A stretch of DNA of 64,000 nt from UBA7657 sp049652985 (GCA_049652985.1 JBASFK010000004.1:62001-126000); one strand, 5' to 3'. Counted from the first letter of the stretch, positions 1-9,280 are shown. Made by a program: numbers and translations. Notes: generated by a model from the letters alone, not told the origin.

Positions 1-513
1 CGCCCGCGCCGCGCCGGTGAAGCGCACAAGCAGGATTATAATTTCGTTTCCGTCGATGAATTCCGCAACATGGTCGACAACCGCGAAATGCTCGAGCATG
101 CGAAAGTCTTCGACAATTATTACGGCACGCCCAAAGCGCCTGTCGAAGCGGCGCTTGAAAACGGCAAGGATGTCCTGTTCGATATCGACTGGCAGGGCAC
201 GCAGCAGCTTTGCGAATTCGCCCGCGAAGATGTCGTCAGCGTCTTCGTTCTGCCGCCATCGCGCAAAACCCTGGAAGACCGCCTGCGCGACCGCGCCAAG
301 GATACGAAAGAAACCGAGGAACAAATCCAGCACCGCATGTCCAAGGCCGCCGATGAAATGTCGCATTATATGGAATACGACTACGTCATCATCAACAAGG
401 ACATCAACAAGGCAATCGCCAAGGCGCAGCTCATCCTCGACGCCGAGCGCCTGAAGCGCACACGCGCAAAAGGTCTTTCCGGTTTTGTACGTGGATTAAT
501 TAGCGGCCTTTAA
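1..513 (+). CDS. gmk: Guanylate kinase, 3' part (5' end outside window)
   Basis: Guanylate kinase phosphorylates GMP to GDP with ATP in the cytosol. The frame is open from base 1, so the start and the Walker A loop lie upstream of the window. The visible part begins in the GMP-binding lid region (RPRRAGE...DYNFVSVDEF), continues through the FDIDWQG segment and ends with the helical C-terminus (RLRDRAKDT...YDYVIINKD). These are family landmarks. The stop at 511-513 lies inside the 3' end of the opposite-strand rsmA gene, so the two genes overlap tail to tail by 18 bases. Confidence 0.95.
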   Translation, partial: RPRRAGEAHKQDYNFVSVDEFRNMVDNREMLEHAKVFDNYYGTPKAPVEAALENGKDVLFDIDWQGTQQLCEFAREDVVSVFVLPPSRKTLEDRLRDRAKDTKETEEQIQHRMSKAADEMSHYMEYDYVIINKDINKAIAKAQLILDAERLKRTRAKGLSGFVRGLISGL

Positions 514-1332
514 TTTCGCCAGCTCTATAAAATTTTCTACTGATAAATTCTCCGCCCGCAATGTCGGGTCGATACCCAGCCTCTCCAGACCTTCCGCATA
601 ATCCTTGAGGCTTCCCCTGATCATTTTTCGCCTCTGCCCGAACGCGGCGGCCGTCACCTTCTCCACACTGCGAAAATCCGGCGCATCGGCGACAAGTTTC
701 CTGGGCACGAAATGCACGACGCTGCTCGAGACTTTAGGCGGCGGCGTAAAGGCTGAGGGCGGCAGCTCGAAACAAATCCTGCATTCGCAGATCCATTGCG
801 CGATCACCGACAGCCGCCCGAAAACCTTGCCCCCCGGCGCGGCGACAATCCTTTCCGCCACCTCTTTCTGGAACATCAGCGTCATGGAATCATACGCGCC
901 CGGCTTCTCGTGGATTTCCTTCAGCCAGTTCGTCAGCAGCACCGTCGCAATATTATACGGGAGGTTCGCGACAATGGCGCGTGGGGCCGCCGCCAGTTCC
1001 AGGTAATTCACGCGCAGCGCATCGCCCTGTACAATTTCCACGCGCTCGCTCTTCAGGTCCTGCAGCGCCGCCACCGCGCGCGGGTCGAACTCCACCGCGA
1101 TAATCTTGGCCGCCGGCGATTTGATCAGGCTCCGCGTCAGCCCACCCGGCCCCGGCCCGATTTCAAAAACCGTTTTGCCGGACAAATCGCCCGCTTCGCG
1201 CGCGATTTTGTCGGTGATATTCATGTCCAGAAGGAAATTCTGTCCTAGCGATTTTTTCGCGCGCAATTCATGCTTCGCGATCACATCGCGTAAGGGCAGC
1301 AGATTGTCCGGCAGTCCGTCAGGTTTCGACAC
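496..1332 (-). CDS. rsmA: 16S rRNA (adenine1518/1519-N6)-dimethyltransferase
   Basis: RsmA (KsgA) dimethylates two adjacent adenines in helix 45 of 16S rRNA late in small-subunit assembly. The 278-residue length is typical. Visible landmarks are GQNFL (30-34), the SAM-binding loop EIGPGPGGLT (57-66), an acidic motif at EFDP (81-84) and the catalytic NLPY (123-126). The start overlaps the end of surA by 14 bases, so the two are probably co-transcribed and translationally coupled. In many proteobacteria pdxA sits between surA and rsmA; it is absent here. Confidence 0.96.
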   Translation of the reverse strand: MSKPDGLPDNLLPLRDVIAKHELRAKKSLGQNFLLDMNITDKIAREAGDLSGKTVFEIGPGPGGLTRSLIKSPAAKIIAVEFDPRAVAALQDLKSERVEIVQGDALRVNYLELAAAPRAIVANLPYNIATVLLTNWLKEIHEKPGAYDSMTLMFQKEVAERIVAAPGGKVFGRLSVIAQWICECRICFELPPSAFTPPPKVSSSVVHFVPRKLVADAPDFRSVEKVTAAAFGQRRKMIRGSLKDYAEGLERLGIDPTLRAENLSVENFIELAKLKAAN

Positions 1333-2272
1333 GGGTCTCGATGAAGGCCGTGGTCTTGAGCTCCAGCAATTGCCGCGCCTGCATGCGTTCGAGGCGCTGA
1401 AGGCCGAGATTCTGCATCACCTGCTCGCGCGACGGGATCGTCTCCTCGCTCACGGTGCGCATGTCGCGCAGGAGCAGAATATGATAGCCATCCGTCGTAC
1501 GCACCGGGTTGCTGACCGCCTCTTTCTGCATACCGCCCAGCGCCTTGTCGAGTTCCGGCTGAAGCTGCCCTTCACGCACCCATCCGAGGTCACCCCCGCG
1601 CTCCGCGCCTGCCGAGCTTGAGAATTGCTGTGCCACCTTGAAGAATTCCGCCTTGCCTGAATTGATCTCCTGCACCAGCCTGTTCGCAAGCTGCTGCGCG
1701 TCGGCCTCGGGGCTGTTCTCGCCGACGGGCAGGAAAATTTCCGCCACCTTGTATTCCGACTTGCCGCTCGCGCTTTTCAGACGCCCGATATAATCGTCGA
1801 TGTCGCTGTCCGTGATCGTTACCTGCGGGCGCATCGTTTTCTGGATGACCTTCGACCACCCGATCTGCGCCTTGATCTGCCGCTCCAGCGTCGCAACGCT
1901 GATCCCGTCATGCTCCATGGCGCTGCGGAACTGCTCCATGCTGAGATTGTTCTGTCGGGCGATCATCGTCAGCCCCTGGTTGATTTCTTCCTGCGAAATC
2001 TCTATCTCCTGCCTGCGCGCTTCCTGCATCTTGAGCTGTTCCTCGATCAGGTCGTTCAGCACCTGCGGCATGATTTTTTCCTGGATGTCCTTCGTGCCGG
2101 GCAATCTTGCCGAGGCGATAACCATGCGCAGCCTGTCATTCAGGTCCGTTATGCTGATAGCGTCCTGGTTGACGACGGCGGCGATGCCTTCCGTGCGGGC
2201 ATAAACAGGCACGGGCAGGACAAGCGCGATAACCAGGGCCCAAAAAAACAGGGCAAGGACGAAAATCCGCAT
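1319..2272 (-). CDS. surA: SurA-type periplasmic peptidyl-prolyl isomerase/chaperone
   Basis: SurA escorts outer-membrane beta-barrel proteins through the periplasm. The protein opens with a signal peptide (MRIFVLALFFWALVIALVL...VYA), then a SurA N-terminal helical domain (NQDAISITDLNDRL) and one parvulin (PpiC) domain around KVAEIFLPV...GGDLGWV...GYHILLL. I start it at 2272 because the signal peptide then begins at residue 1 and GAAGAG precedes the ATG. A longer frame from 2344 (24 more residues) forms an ATGA overlap with the upstream gene stop and is the main alternative. Upstream of rsmA in the same minus-strand unit. Confidence 0.9.
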   Translation of the reverse strand: MRIFVLALFFWALVIALVLPVPVYARTEGIAAVVNQDAISITDLNDRLRMVIASARLPGTKDIQEKIMPQVLNDLIEEQLKMQEARRQEIEISQEEINQGLTMIARQNNLSMEQFRSAMEHDGISVATLERQIKAQIGWSKVIQKTMRPQVTITDSDIDDYIGRLKSASGKSEYKVAEIFLPVGENSPEADAQQLANRLVQEINSGKAEFFKVAQQFSSSAGAERGGDLGWVREGQLQPELDKALGGMQKEAVSNPVRTTDGYHILLLRDMRTVSEETIPSREQVMQNLGLQRLERMQARQLLELKTTAFIETRVET

Positions 2273-2340
2273 GATCTGTACTCTTCGTTGTGTTGAGAGG
2301 CTCATATAATACTGTTTCCGGCGCAGTTGCAAATCGCGGC

Positions 2341-3294
2341 TCATGCCGCCGTCTTGCCGGCAAACCTCCCGCCGGGGCGGTAGGTTTCAAGATAAGTCGG
2401 CAGGATGGTTTCCGGCGAAGTCGGGGTAATGCCTAAATCTTCCAGCTTCAGCGCGTCATTCGCGATCACGTAATCGGTTTTCAGCGATTCCACCTGGTCC
2501 GGCGTCAGCAGCGGCGACGGCAGCAGCGCCATGAAAAACGCCTGCACTTTCGCAACGCCCCACGGCAGATTCACCAGCGGCCTGCTGCGCCCAGTATAAC
2601 GGAACAGCAATTCGTAGATTTCCTTGAACGTCAGCGTCTCCGGCCCCGCCAGTTCGAAAATCCTCCCGGCGGCCGCAGGGTTGTGCGCGGCGGCGATGGC
2701 CGCGTCCGCCACGTCACCCACATACACGGGCTGGAACTTCGTCTTGCCCCCACCGATCAAGGGCAGTACAGGCATGATGCGCGCAAGCCTTGCGAATTTG
2801 TTGAAGAAATTATCATCCGCGCCGAATATCACGCTCGGCCTCAAAATCGTCACGGCGGGAAACACGGCCTGCACCGCGCGCTCGCCTTCCAGTTTCGTTT
2901 TCGCATATTGTGACTGGTCGGCCTCGATGCCGGGAATCGAAATATGCACAAGGCTTCTGACACCCTCCGAAGCGCAGGCCGACGCGATCGCGCCCGCCAG
3001 CTCGGCATGCACGCGGCGGAAATCGCCCTTGCGGCGCTCGTACAAAATCCCGATGCAGTTCACCACGACGCTCGAGCCGCGCACGGCATCCAGAATGCTC
3101 GCCCGGTTTTTATAGTCGCAGGCAAACGGCACGATCTGCCCGACCACGCCCGCCGGCCGCAGGAAAAACGCGCTCTCCGGCACCCGGCTGGCGACCTTGA
3201 CCGTGTAGCCCAGTTTCGCCAGCTCGCGCACGATCTGGCGCCCGACAAAGCCGGTTCCGCCAAACACAGTCGCCCATTTCCGGTCTTCGTTCAT
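2341..3294 (-). CDS. NDUFA9-like NAD(P)-binding epimerase family protein
   Basis: An extended/atypical short-chain dehydrogenase. The nucleotide-binding loop GGTGFVG is at residues 12-18 and a YAKTK segment (Tyr130, Lys134) matches the YxxxK pair. The overall pattern, with a NAD(P)-binding N-terminal half followed by LPLIGGGKTKFQPVYVGDVA and a C-terminal helical part, resembles the complex I NDUFA9-like family common in alphaproteobacteria, where the substrate is not settled. It is the first gene of the minus-strand run leading into surA and rsmA; its stop overlaps an ATG of the surA frame (ATGA). Confidence 0.85.
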   Translation of the reverse strand: MNEDRKWATVFGGTGFVGRQIVRELAKLGYTVKVASRVPESAFFLRPAGVVGQIVPFACDYKNRASILDAVRGSSVVVNCIGILYERRKGDFRRVHAELAGAIASACASEGVRSLVHISIPGIEADQSQYAKTKLEGERAVQAVFPAVTILRPSVIFGADDNFFNKFARLARIMPVLPLIGGGKTKFQPVYVGDVADAAIAAAHNPAAAGRIFELAGPETLTFKEIYELLFRYTGRSRPLVNLPWGVAKVQAFFMALLPSPLLTPDQVESLKTDYVIANDALKLEDLGITPTSPETILPTYLETYRPGGRFAGKTAA

Positions 3295-3371
3295 GCGCCC
3301 TAAGCCTCTAATATTGAATAAAGAATATGTACTTTTAACGCTTCGAAGTCCAGCCGCCCTGCGCTCAATTC

Positions 3372-3400
3372 TTTACATAATAATAATATCCGTATATTAT
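3372..3400 (+). promoter_or_regulatory. Sigma70-type promoter of the gene at 3409 (predicted leaderless)
   Basis: A -35 box TTTACA (3372-3377) is separated by 17 bases from a -10 box TATTAT (3395-3400). The -10 ends 8 bases before the ATG at 3409, so transcription should begin at or one base before the start codon. No Shine-Dalgarno sequence is present in TCCCGCCC. Reading is by eye; spacing and boxes are seen directly and leaderlessness is inferred. Confidence 0.6.
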
Positions 3401-3408
3401 TCCCGCCC

Positions 3409-3978
3409 ATGGCCTATGAAAACATATCAGGACGATACATCGCGAAGAGCGAGCGCGAATTTTGCAGCGCTGTCCGGGAAATTGCCGCGCCAACTATTAT
3501 CTTCCAGCGCCCAGAGCCTGTTAAAGAAAAATTCCGGCAGGAACTGAAATCCGCCTTCAACAGATATGCCAGGAGCGTCCTGGAGTACAGCACCATCCAT
3601 CTCCAGCCGGGCAGCACAAGTTCAGGCCCGCTTCATCAGCAAGGCGCCGATTTATACCGCCCCCAGTTGAATGCCATGCTGAAAGTTGCAGTGACAAAAC
3701 TCGGATTTAAAAATCCACAAGTGCTCATGACGCAGGATTCCAAAACGCTTCTGGAACCGGCTCAGAAACAAAGAACCACGCCAGTCCTCATGTCTTACTG
3801 GGACACCGCGCACGTGAGCGCTCTGGAAGAACCGGAACGCGCGCTGCTTCATGAAGGTGATTGGGGATTTTTTATGCCCGGTGCACGCCTGCCCTTGCAC
3901 GGCATCGAAAAATACAACTCTTCTGCCTCGATCATCATCATGCCGGGCGGCACATGGCCGGAGCCTGCTCAGTCTTAG
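3409..3978 (+). CDS. Hypothetical protein, 189 aa
   Basis: I do not recognise this soluble protein. It has no signal peptide or membrane segment. The N-terminal half is charged and helical (VKEKFRQELKSAFNRYARSV), and the C-terminal half is more beta-like, ending IIIMPGGTWPEPAQS. A near-consensus promoter with 17-base spacing sits directly upstream and supports both the gene and its start. The stop overlaps the end of the opposite-strand helicase gene by 4 bases. It stands alone, with minus-strand neighbours on both sides. Confidence 0.6.
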   Translation: MAYENISGRYIAKSEREFCSAVREIAAPTIIFQRPEPVKEKFRQELKSAFNRYARSVLEYSTIHLQPGSTSSGPLHQQGADLYRPQLNAMLKVAVTKLGFKNPQVLMTQDSKTLLEPAQKQRTTPVLMSYWDTAHVSALEEPERALLHEGDWGFFMPGARLPLHGIEKYNSSASIIIMPGGTWPEPAQS

Positions 3979-6173
3979 GCCTTCTCGACAAACGAATCCA
4001 TCACGCGCTTCTGTCCGCCATGCTCGAAATCAATGTCTAACTTGTGGCCATCGATATTGACGACATCGCCATACCCGAACTTGTCGTGAAACACGCGGTC
4101 CCCGCGCATGAATTTCGAAACGCTCGCGGCAACCTTGCGCTCCTGCACCTGCCTGCCGCCGCCCGAAAACCCACTGGAATCCCAATGCTGCGAACGCCCC
4201 GGCTGGTAAAGCCCCGCATCCGAACTCACTTCCGTATGCGCGGGTGGCAATTCATCGACAAAGCGCGAGTGGCTCGAACTCATGAAATTCCCGTACAGGC
4301 GCCGGTTCGCGGCAAAAGAAACATAGGCGCGTTTCCGCGCGCGCGTTAATCCCACATAAGCCAGCCTGCGCTCCTCCTCCAGCCCCTTGATCCCGTGCTC
4401 GTCCATCGTCCGTTGCGAGGGAAATAAACCATCCTCCCAGCCCGTCAGGAACACCGCGTCGAACTCCAGCCCCTTCGCGCTGTGCAGCGTCATCAGCGAA
4501 ATATATTCGCCCATACTGTTATTCTGGTTTTCCAGCACCAGCGAAACATGCTCCAAAAATTCCGCGAGGCTCTCATATTCCTGCATGCCGGAAACCAGCT
4601 CTTTCAAATTCTCGACCCGCCCCGGCGCCTCGATCGATTTATCCGCCTTCCACATCTGCATATAACCGGATTCATCCAGCACCGCCGACGCCAGCTCGGC
4701 GTGATTCATCGAATCCACCAGCGAGCGCCAACGCCCAAAATCATCCATCAGCTTCATCAGCGTCGCCTTGACTTTCGGCTTCAGTTCATCCGTTTGTGTC
4801 AGGTCGAAAACCGCGTTGGTGAGGCTGATATTCTTGGCTCTCGCAAAGGCATAAAGCGTCTGGATCGTTGTATCGCCAAGGCCCCGTTTCGGCGTGTTGA
4901 TAATTCGCTCCAGCGCCAGATCATCCTGCGGCTGCGCGATTACCCGTAAATATGCCAACGCATCGCGGATTTCCATCCGTTCATAAAACCGCAAACCGCC
5001 AATCACCTTGTAAGACAACCCCAGTTGAATAAACCGTTCCTCGAACTCGCGCGTCTGCGACCCCGTGCGCACCAGCACCGCCATCTCGTTCAGAGAATAT
5101 TTTTTCCGCTGCAATTGTTCGATCTCTTCCGAAACCCAGCGCGCTTCCGCCGCGCCATCCCACAGCCCGCGCACGAGGATCTTCTCGCCTTCGCCCGCCT
5201 CCGACCACAGCTCTTTTCCGAGCCGCCCGTCATTGTGTGAAATCACCGCCCCCGCCGCTTTCAGGATTGTATTGGTTGAGCGGTAATTCTGCTCGAGGCG
5301 TATAATCTTCGCGCCCGGAAAATCTTTTTCGAATTTTAAAATATTCCCGACTTCCGCACCGCGCCAGCCATAGATCGACTGGTCGTCGTCACCGACGCAA
5401 CAAATATTGTTTGATCCCTGCGCCAATAATCTCAGCCATAAATACTGCGCCACGTTCGTATCCTGGTATTCATCGACAAGAATATATTTAAATCGCCTGT
5501 GATAATCGCTCAGCACTTCCGCGTTCTTCGGATCGCGTAAAATCGTGATCATATGCAGCAGTAAATCGCCGAAATCACACGCATTGATCGCGCACAAACG
5601 GTCCTGGTATGCGCGGTAAAGCCCCGGCAGCAGCCCGCCCGCCACGTCGCTCGCCTCCTCCGCCGTGATCTGCGAAGGTCCCAGCCCCCGGTCTTTCCAG
5701 CGGTCGATATAATCGATCATCGCCTTCGGCGCCCATTTCTTGGAATCGATATTCTGCCCTTCCATGATCTGCTTCAGCAGGCGGAGCTGGTCGTCCGGGT
5801 CCAGGATCGTGAAATTACTCGAAAGCCCGACAATATCCGCGTGCCGCCGCAGCATTCTTGCTGCAACGGAATGAAATGTGCCGAGCCACCAGCCCTCAAC
5901 AGGCTGCCCACCGAGCAAGCCCGAAACCCGATGCTTCATCTCCTGCGCAGCCTTGTTGGTGAACGTCACCGCCAGAATCTGCGACGGGTATGCCCGCCCC
6001 GTGTTCAGAATATGCGCAAGCCGCGATGTCAGGACACGCGTTTTCCCCGTGCCCGCGCCTGCCAGCACCAGCACCGGCCCGTCAATCGTCTCAACGGCTT
6101 CGCGCTGCTGTGGGTTCAGGTTTTCGAGATAGGAAGCGGACATGGACGGAGCGACTCGCGACGAATTTTGCAT
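3975..6173 (-). CDS. uvrD: UvrD/PcrA-type ATP-dependent 3'-5' DNA helicase
   Basis: A superfamily 1A helicase of 732 residues, the usual length. The Q-motif LNPQQREAV is followed by Walker A GAGTGKT (39-45), motif II LVDEYQDTN, motif III GDDDQSIYGWRGA, motif IV LEQNYRST and the late motifs TLHSAKGLEF and VGLTRARK. The last 50 residues (FMRGDRVFHDKFGYGDVVNID) form the Tudor-like tail that in PcrA/UvrD contacts RNA polymerase. It acts in nucleotide-excision and mismatch repair and in clearing blocked replication forks. The promoter TTGCTG-17-TATTTA ends 6 bases before the ATG at 6173, supporting this start over an internal Met at 6143. Confidence 0.95.
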   Translation of the reverse strand: MQNSSRVAPSMSASYLENLNPQQREAVETIDGPVLVLAGAGTGKTRVLTSRLAHILNTGRAYPSQILAVTFTNKAAQEMKHRVSGLLGGQPVEGWWLGTFHSVAARMLRRHADIVGLSSNFTILDPDDQLRLLKQIMEGQNIDSKKWAPKAMIDYIDRWKDRGLGPSQITAEEASDVAGGLLPGLYRAYQDRLCAINACDFGDLLLHMITILRDPKNAEVLSDYHRRFKYILVDEYQDTNVAQYLWLRLLAQGSNNICCVGDDDQSIYGWRGAEVGNILKFEKDFPGAKIIRLEQNYRSTNTILKAAGAVISHNDGRLGKELWSEAGEGEKILVRGLWDGAAEARWVSEEIEQLQRKKYSLNEMAVLVRTGSQTREFEERFIQLGLSYKVIGGLRFYERMEIRDALAYLRVIAQPQDDLALERIINTPKRGLGDTTIQTLYAFARAKNISLTNAVFDLTQTDELKPKVKATLMKLMDDFGRWRSLVDSMNHAELASAVLDESGYMQMWKADKSIEAPGRVENLKELVSGMQEYESLAEFLEHVSLVLENQNNSMGEYISLMTLHSAKGLEFDAVFLTGWEDGLFPSQRTMDEHGIKGLEEERRLAYVGLTRARKRAYVSFAANRRLYGNFMSSSHSRFVDELPPAHTEVSSDAGLYQPGRSQHWDSSGFSGGGRQVQERKVAASVSKFMRGDRVFHDKFGYGDVVNIDGHKLDIDFEHGGQKRVMDSFVEKA

Positions 6174-6179
6174 GCCTTA

Positions 6180-6208
6180 TAAATAGGGATTTTTATCGGC
6201 CGCAGCAA
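6180..6208 (-). promoter_or_regulatory. Promoter of uvrD, -10 box 6 bases from the ATG
   Basis: On the minus strand TTGCTG (6208-6203), a 17-base spacer and TATTTA (6185-6180) precede the ATG at 6173. The gap between -10 and ATG is 6 bases, which predicts a leaderless or nearly leaderless transcript. Confidence 0.55.
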
Positions 6209-6232
6209 GACACCCGTTATAGTTAGTAAATG

Positions 6233-7291
6233 CTACGAGGCCTTCTTTTGCCCCGGTGCGGGCGCCGACGCAATTTGATTGCGGCCATTATGCTTGGCAG
6301 TATAAAGCGCCGCGTCCGCCCGCTCGATCAGGTCTTCGACCTCTTCGCTTTCCACGTACTGCGCGACGCCGCCCGAGAGCGTGATCCGCCCCAGCTTCTC
6401 GCCGGTATTGCGGTTGATGACTTCTTTGCTCGCCACCGCCTTGCGCAGTGATTCCGCGACCTTGATCGCGGCCTGCAGGTTCGTTTCGGGCAGGATGATT
6501 GCGAATTCCTCGCCGCCGAAACGCGCAGCCATGTCGCGTCCCTTGACGCCGTCCACCAGTGTGCGCGCCACTAGCCGCAGAACCTGGTCGCCGACCTGGT
6601 GACCATAGGAATCGTTGAAGCTCTTGAAATGGTCGATATCCATCATCATCAGCGAAAAGGTCTGGCCTTCTTTCTGCGCTTCCCGCGCGACCTTGCGGAT
6701 TTCCGCGTCGAAAGCTTTCCTGTTCGATAAATTCGTCAGCCCGTCGGTCAGCGCTTCCTTGCGCACGAGGTCGAGATCGCGCTGCAGTTCCTTCATCGCC
6801 TTCGATGAACGGCCCAGCTCCTCTTCCAGCGTCTGGTTATGACGCATCATATCGTTCGTGCCTTCCATGACGTCGGAAATGATGTTCTCGATGTCCTCGC
6901 GGGTAAGATTTTCTTTTTTGCTGATCTGGCCGCTCATGTCGCTCAGGCGGGCATTGTATTTATTCGTCGCTTCTTTGACGTTGCCCACCAGCCCGTTCAT
7001 GGTGTTGATCGTCGTCTGGATTTTATCGCCGGCCTGGCGCACGCGCTCATACTCGCTGCTGTCGCTCAGGAAACGCTGGTGAATCTCGAGGCACAGCTCG
7101 TTCGTCAGAACCTGTCCCGTTCCCATCATGATGCTGATCACGCGCGTAATCTCGGGATTTTCCTCGGAATAATAGACATACCAGAGCTGGTAATTCTCCG
7201 GCGTCGGCGACAGCTTCTCCTTCTCTATTCTTTCAAGAGCCAGGCGGGAGAATTTCTGCGTCTTTTCGTCTGTTGTCTGGACTGATTGCAC
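6233..7291 (-). CDS. GGDEF-domain protein, putative diguanylate cyclase
   Basis: A cytosolic two-part protein of 352 residues. Residues 1-180 are helical and coiled-coil-like, without membrane segments or a recognised sensor, beginning TDEKTQKFSRLALERIEKEKL. Residues 181-345 are a full GGDEF domain: LTDGLTNLSNRKAFD, the metal-binding MDIDHFKSFND and an intact GGEEF active site (259-263), so it should make cyclic di-GMP from GTP. The product-inhibition I-site is KGRD (250-253) instead of RxxD, so feedback control may be weak. The start is GTG without a clear Shine-Dalgarno sequence. Single gene between uvrD and the LOG gene. Confidence 0.9.
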   Translation of the reverse strand: MQSVQTTDEKTQKFSRLALERIEKEKLSPTPENYQLWYVYYSEENPEITRVISIMMGTGQVLTNELCLEIHQRFLSDSSEYERVRQAGDKIQTTINTMNGLVGNVKEATNKYNARLSDMSGQISKKENLTREDIENIISDVMEGTNDMMRHNQTLEEELGRSSKAMKELQRDLDLVRKEALTDGLTNLSNRKAFDAEIRKVAREAQKEGQTFSLMMMDIDHFKSFNDSYGHQVGDQVLRLVARTLVDGVKGRDMAARFGGEEFAIILPETNLQAAIKVAESLRKAVASKEVINRNTGEKLGRITLSGGVAQYVESEEVEDLIERADAALYTAKHNGRNQIASAPAPGQKKAS

Positions 7292-7389
7292 GGTGTTTGT
7301 CTCTATTGGCCGGGCTTTTGGCGCCCGTTCTTTCCTTGAGAGTATATAATAGCCTTTAACGGCCAGATAAAACAGGATTTTAAGAGCTT

Positions 7390-7938
7390 TTACAACCGCT
7401 TTAAATGGTCTTCCAGCGCTTCAATATTATCAAGGGTGTGAAAAAGCGCCCTGTCGCCGGGATGCATGAACTGTTCGGCCTGCGCATGGGTGGCAAACGC
7501 CAGCAGTGAATCCCAGTATCCAAAACCATTCACTAATATGACCGGCTTGTCATGCAGCCCCAGTTGCTTCCATGTCAGCACCTCGAAAAACTCGGCCAGT
7601 GTCCCGAGGCCTCCGGGCAAAATCAGGAAAGCATCCGCGCGCTCCGCCATGCCCACCTGTCTTTCATGCATGGTATCGGTCAGGTGCAGCGCGCTTAACC
7701 CTTCATGCGCGATTTCCTTGTTCTGCAGAAAACGTGGCAGCACGCCAATTACCTTTCCGCCTTCCTCCAGCGCGGCATCGGCCAGCGCCCCCATCAGCCC
7801 GATCCGCGCACCGCCGTAAATAATCTCGTATCCTGCTCGCGCGAGCAGCGTACCCGCGGCCTGCGCAACCGGCATATATTTGCCCTTGGCACCGGACGAC
7901 GACCCGCAGAAAACGCAGACGCTTTTTATCTTTTTCAT
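7390..7938 (-). CDS. LOG-family nucleotide 5'-monophosphate phosphoribohydrolase-like protein
   Basis: A Rossmann-fold protein of 182 residues of the TIGR00730/LOG family. Landmarks are VCVFCGSSSG near the start, YGGARIGLMGALADAAL (41-57) and the family signature PGGLGTLAE (108-116). The MHERxxM helix is present as MHERQVGM, with Gln where most members have Lys. Family members cleave ribose-5-phosphate from cytokinin nucleotides or AMP-type substrates; the bacterial role is usually unclear. TATAGT (7950-7945) ends 6 bases before the ATG, and there is no Shine-Dalgarno sequence. Confidence 0.88.
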   Translation of the reverse strand: MKKIKSVCVFCGSSSGAKGKYMPVAQAAGTLLARAGYEIIYGGARIGLMGALADAALEEGGKVIGVLPRFLQNKEIAHEGLSALHLTDTMHERQVGMAERADAFLILPGGLGTLAEFFEVLTWKQLGLHDKPVILVNGFGYWDSLLAFATHAQAEQFMHPGDRALFHTLDNIEALEDHLKRL

Positions 7939-7944
7939 GAAATG

Positions 7945-7950
7945 ACTATA
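7945..7950 (-). promoter_or_regulatory. -10 box of the LOG gene, 6 bases from ATG
   Basis: TATAGT on the minus strand, 6 bases ahead of the ATG at 7938. The -35 is poor (TTAACA at a 19-base spacing is the best I see). The position predicts a leaderless transcript. Confidence 0.45.
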
Positions 7951-7971
7951 TCGGAAAAAATAGGTGGGCTG

Positions 7972-9087
7972 TTAACCCAAAACCAAATCTTGTTTAAAGG
8001 CGGGCATTTTTGGATCCGGGATCTTGAACGCGGCGAGAATTTCTTTCGCAGTTGCGCTCATATCGGAAATATCATTCTCTTTGGGCTTAACGCCTTTAAT
8101 ATCTTCCATCCGCATACGGGCCCCGATTTCAACTGCCGGGATGGTGGTCGGCTTGCCTTCCATCGCGCCTATGGAATCGCCCGCCTTGGCAAGCTCCATG
8201 TTGATCTGCTGGCCTTTCAGCATTTCCTGCGCGATATCGACGCGACCGCGGTCTATTTCAAATGCGATTTTTTCCGCTGTCGGCGTATCGGTATAATGGT
8301 CATCGTAATTCTCAATATTCTCCCAGCGCTTCGCGATATTCTGTTCGTTATTCAGAATTTTTTTCATCACCGGGTCTTGGCTGACGTCGCGGATCAGGAA
8401 ATCCACCATCTGTTGCGGCGTCTTCAGCGAGGAAAGATCCAGCGGCGGTTTCGTCAGGGCCGGGTTCTTTTTATAGGCTTCGGCCTGCGCCTGGTTTGTC
8501 GCATGAAGATTGTGGAATGCCGTCTCAAGAATTTTTCCCGCCTCGGCGCCAACGATGCCATTCTTGCTTTTATTGTCGGCATAAATCGCGTTGATCGCAG
8601 CGTAAACGTTTCCGGCGGCACCGCCGATCGCGGCATCCGCGCCAACCGCCGCCAGCTGCAGCATTGAATTGCCGCCACCAGCCTGCGGCATCGCGCTCCT
8701 GATCGCTGCACCCAGTTCCTTGCCACCGTCGGGCACGTTATCAATAGCGTCCAGCATCTGGTCGCAGATTTGCTGGTTGGCTTCCAGGTAATCCGCTTTC
8801 ACGGATTCATTCTTTTGCTCAATCTTGGTTGGCTCTTCCGGGCGGTCCGTCGGCTTACCGACGTCCAGAGTCGGCTCCGGGTGCATCTCGGGGACATGGA
8901 AACTTTGCTGGTTGCCTTTGAAATCTGTGACGTCGAGACGCTCGTTCGGCTGCGGCTTTTCATCGGGCATTAATGATTGTGCGGGAGCAGTGCTCTGACC
9001 GCTTTTACCGAAAGCATCTTTAAACGCCTGCTCGCGGGAAAGATCAATCTTCAGGCTTTCGATCTCGTTGTGACGTTTGTACGTCAT
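7972..9087 (-). CDS. Hypothetical protein, about 371 aa
   Basis: Not recognised. The first 110 residues are polar and proline/glutamate-rich (DEKPQPNERLD, PEMHPEPTLDVGKPTDRPEEPTK), suggesting a disordered N-terminus. The rest is largely helical, with a glycine/alanine-rich stretch (AAVGADAAIGGAAGNVYAAINAIYADN). No signal peptide or obvious membrane helix. I start at ATG 9087 because AAGGTG lies 8 bases ahead; a GTG three codons earlier (9096) is possible. It is 33 bases upstream of the LOG gene on the same strand and could share its transcript, although that gene has its own -10 box. Confidence 0.7.
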   Translation of the reverse strand: MTYKRHNEIESLKIDLSREQAFKDAFGKSGQSTAPAQSLMPDEKPQPNERLDVTDFKGNQQSFHVPEMHPEPTLDVGKPTDRPEEPTKIEQKNESVKADYLEANQQICDQMLDAIDNVPDGGKELGAAIRSAMPQAGGGNSMLQLAAVGADAAIGGAAGNVYAAINAIYADNKSKNGIVGAEAGKILETAFHNLHATNQAQAEAYKKNPALTKPPLDLSSLKTPQQMVDFLIRDVSQDPVMKKILNNEQNIAKRWENIENYDDHYTDTPTAEKIAFEIDRGRVDIAQEMLKGQQINMELAKAGDSIGAMEGKPTTIPAVEIGARMRMEDIKGVKPKENDISDMSATAKEILAAFKIPDPKMPAFKQDLVLG

Positions 9088-9280
9088 CTCAAACACACCT
9101 TTTTTCGGCTTCTAGAGGATTTTAGACTTGGTCTCGTTAATATTTTATTACTAATTCCCCCGGCCCAATCTCTTATTTGATTCCAGCATACGCCCAAAGC
9201 CCCCTCTGATGCCATAAAAACACTCTTTTTAGGCGCGTACGCCTCCTAAACCCTTGATTTTAAATCCTCACTGGAATGAT

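Noticed and set aside
7705..8667. 320-residue open frame on the plus strand
   Set aside because: It lies antisense to the LOG gene and the 371-aa gene; composition is rich in Arg/His/Phe, and no start signal is present.
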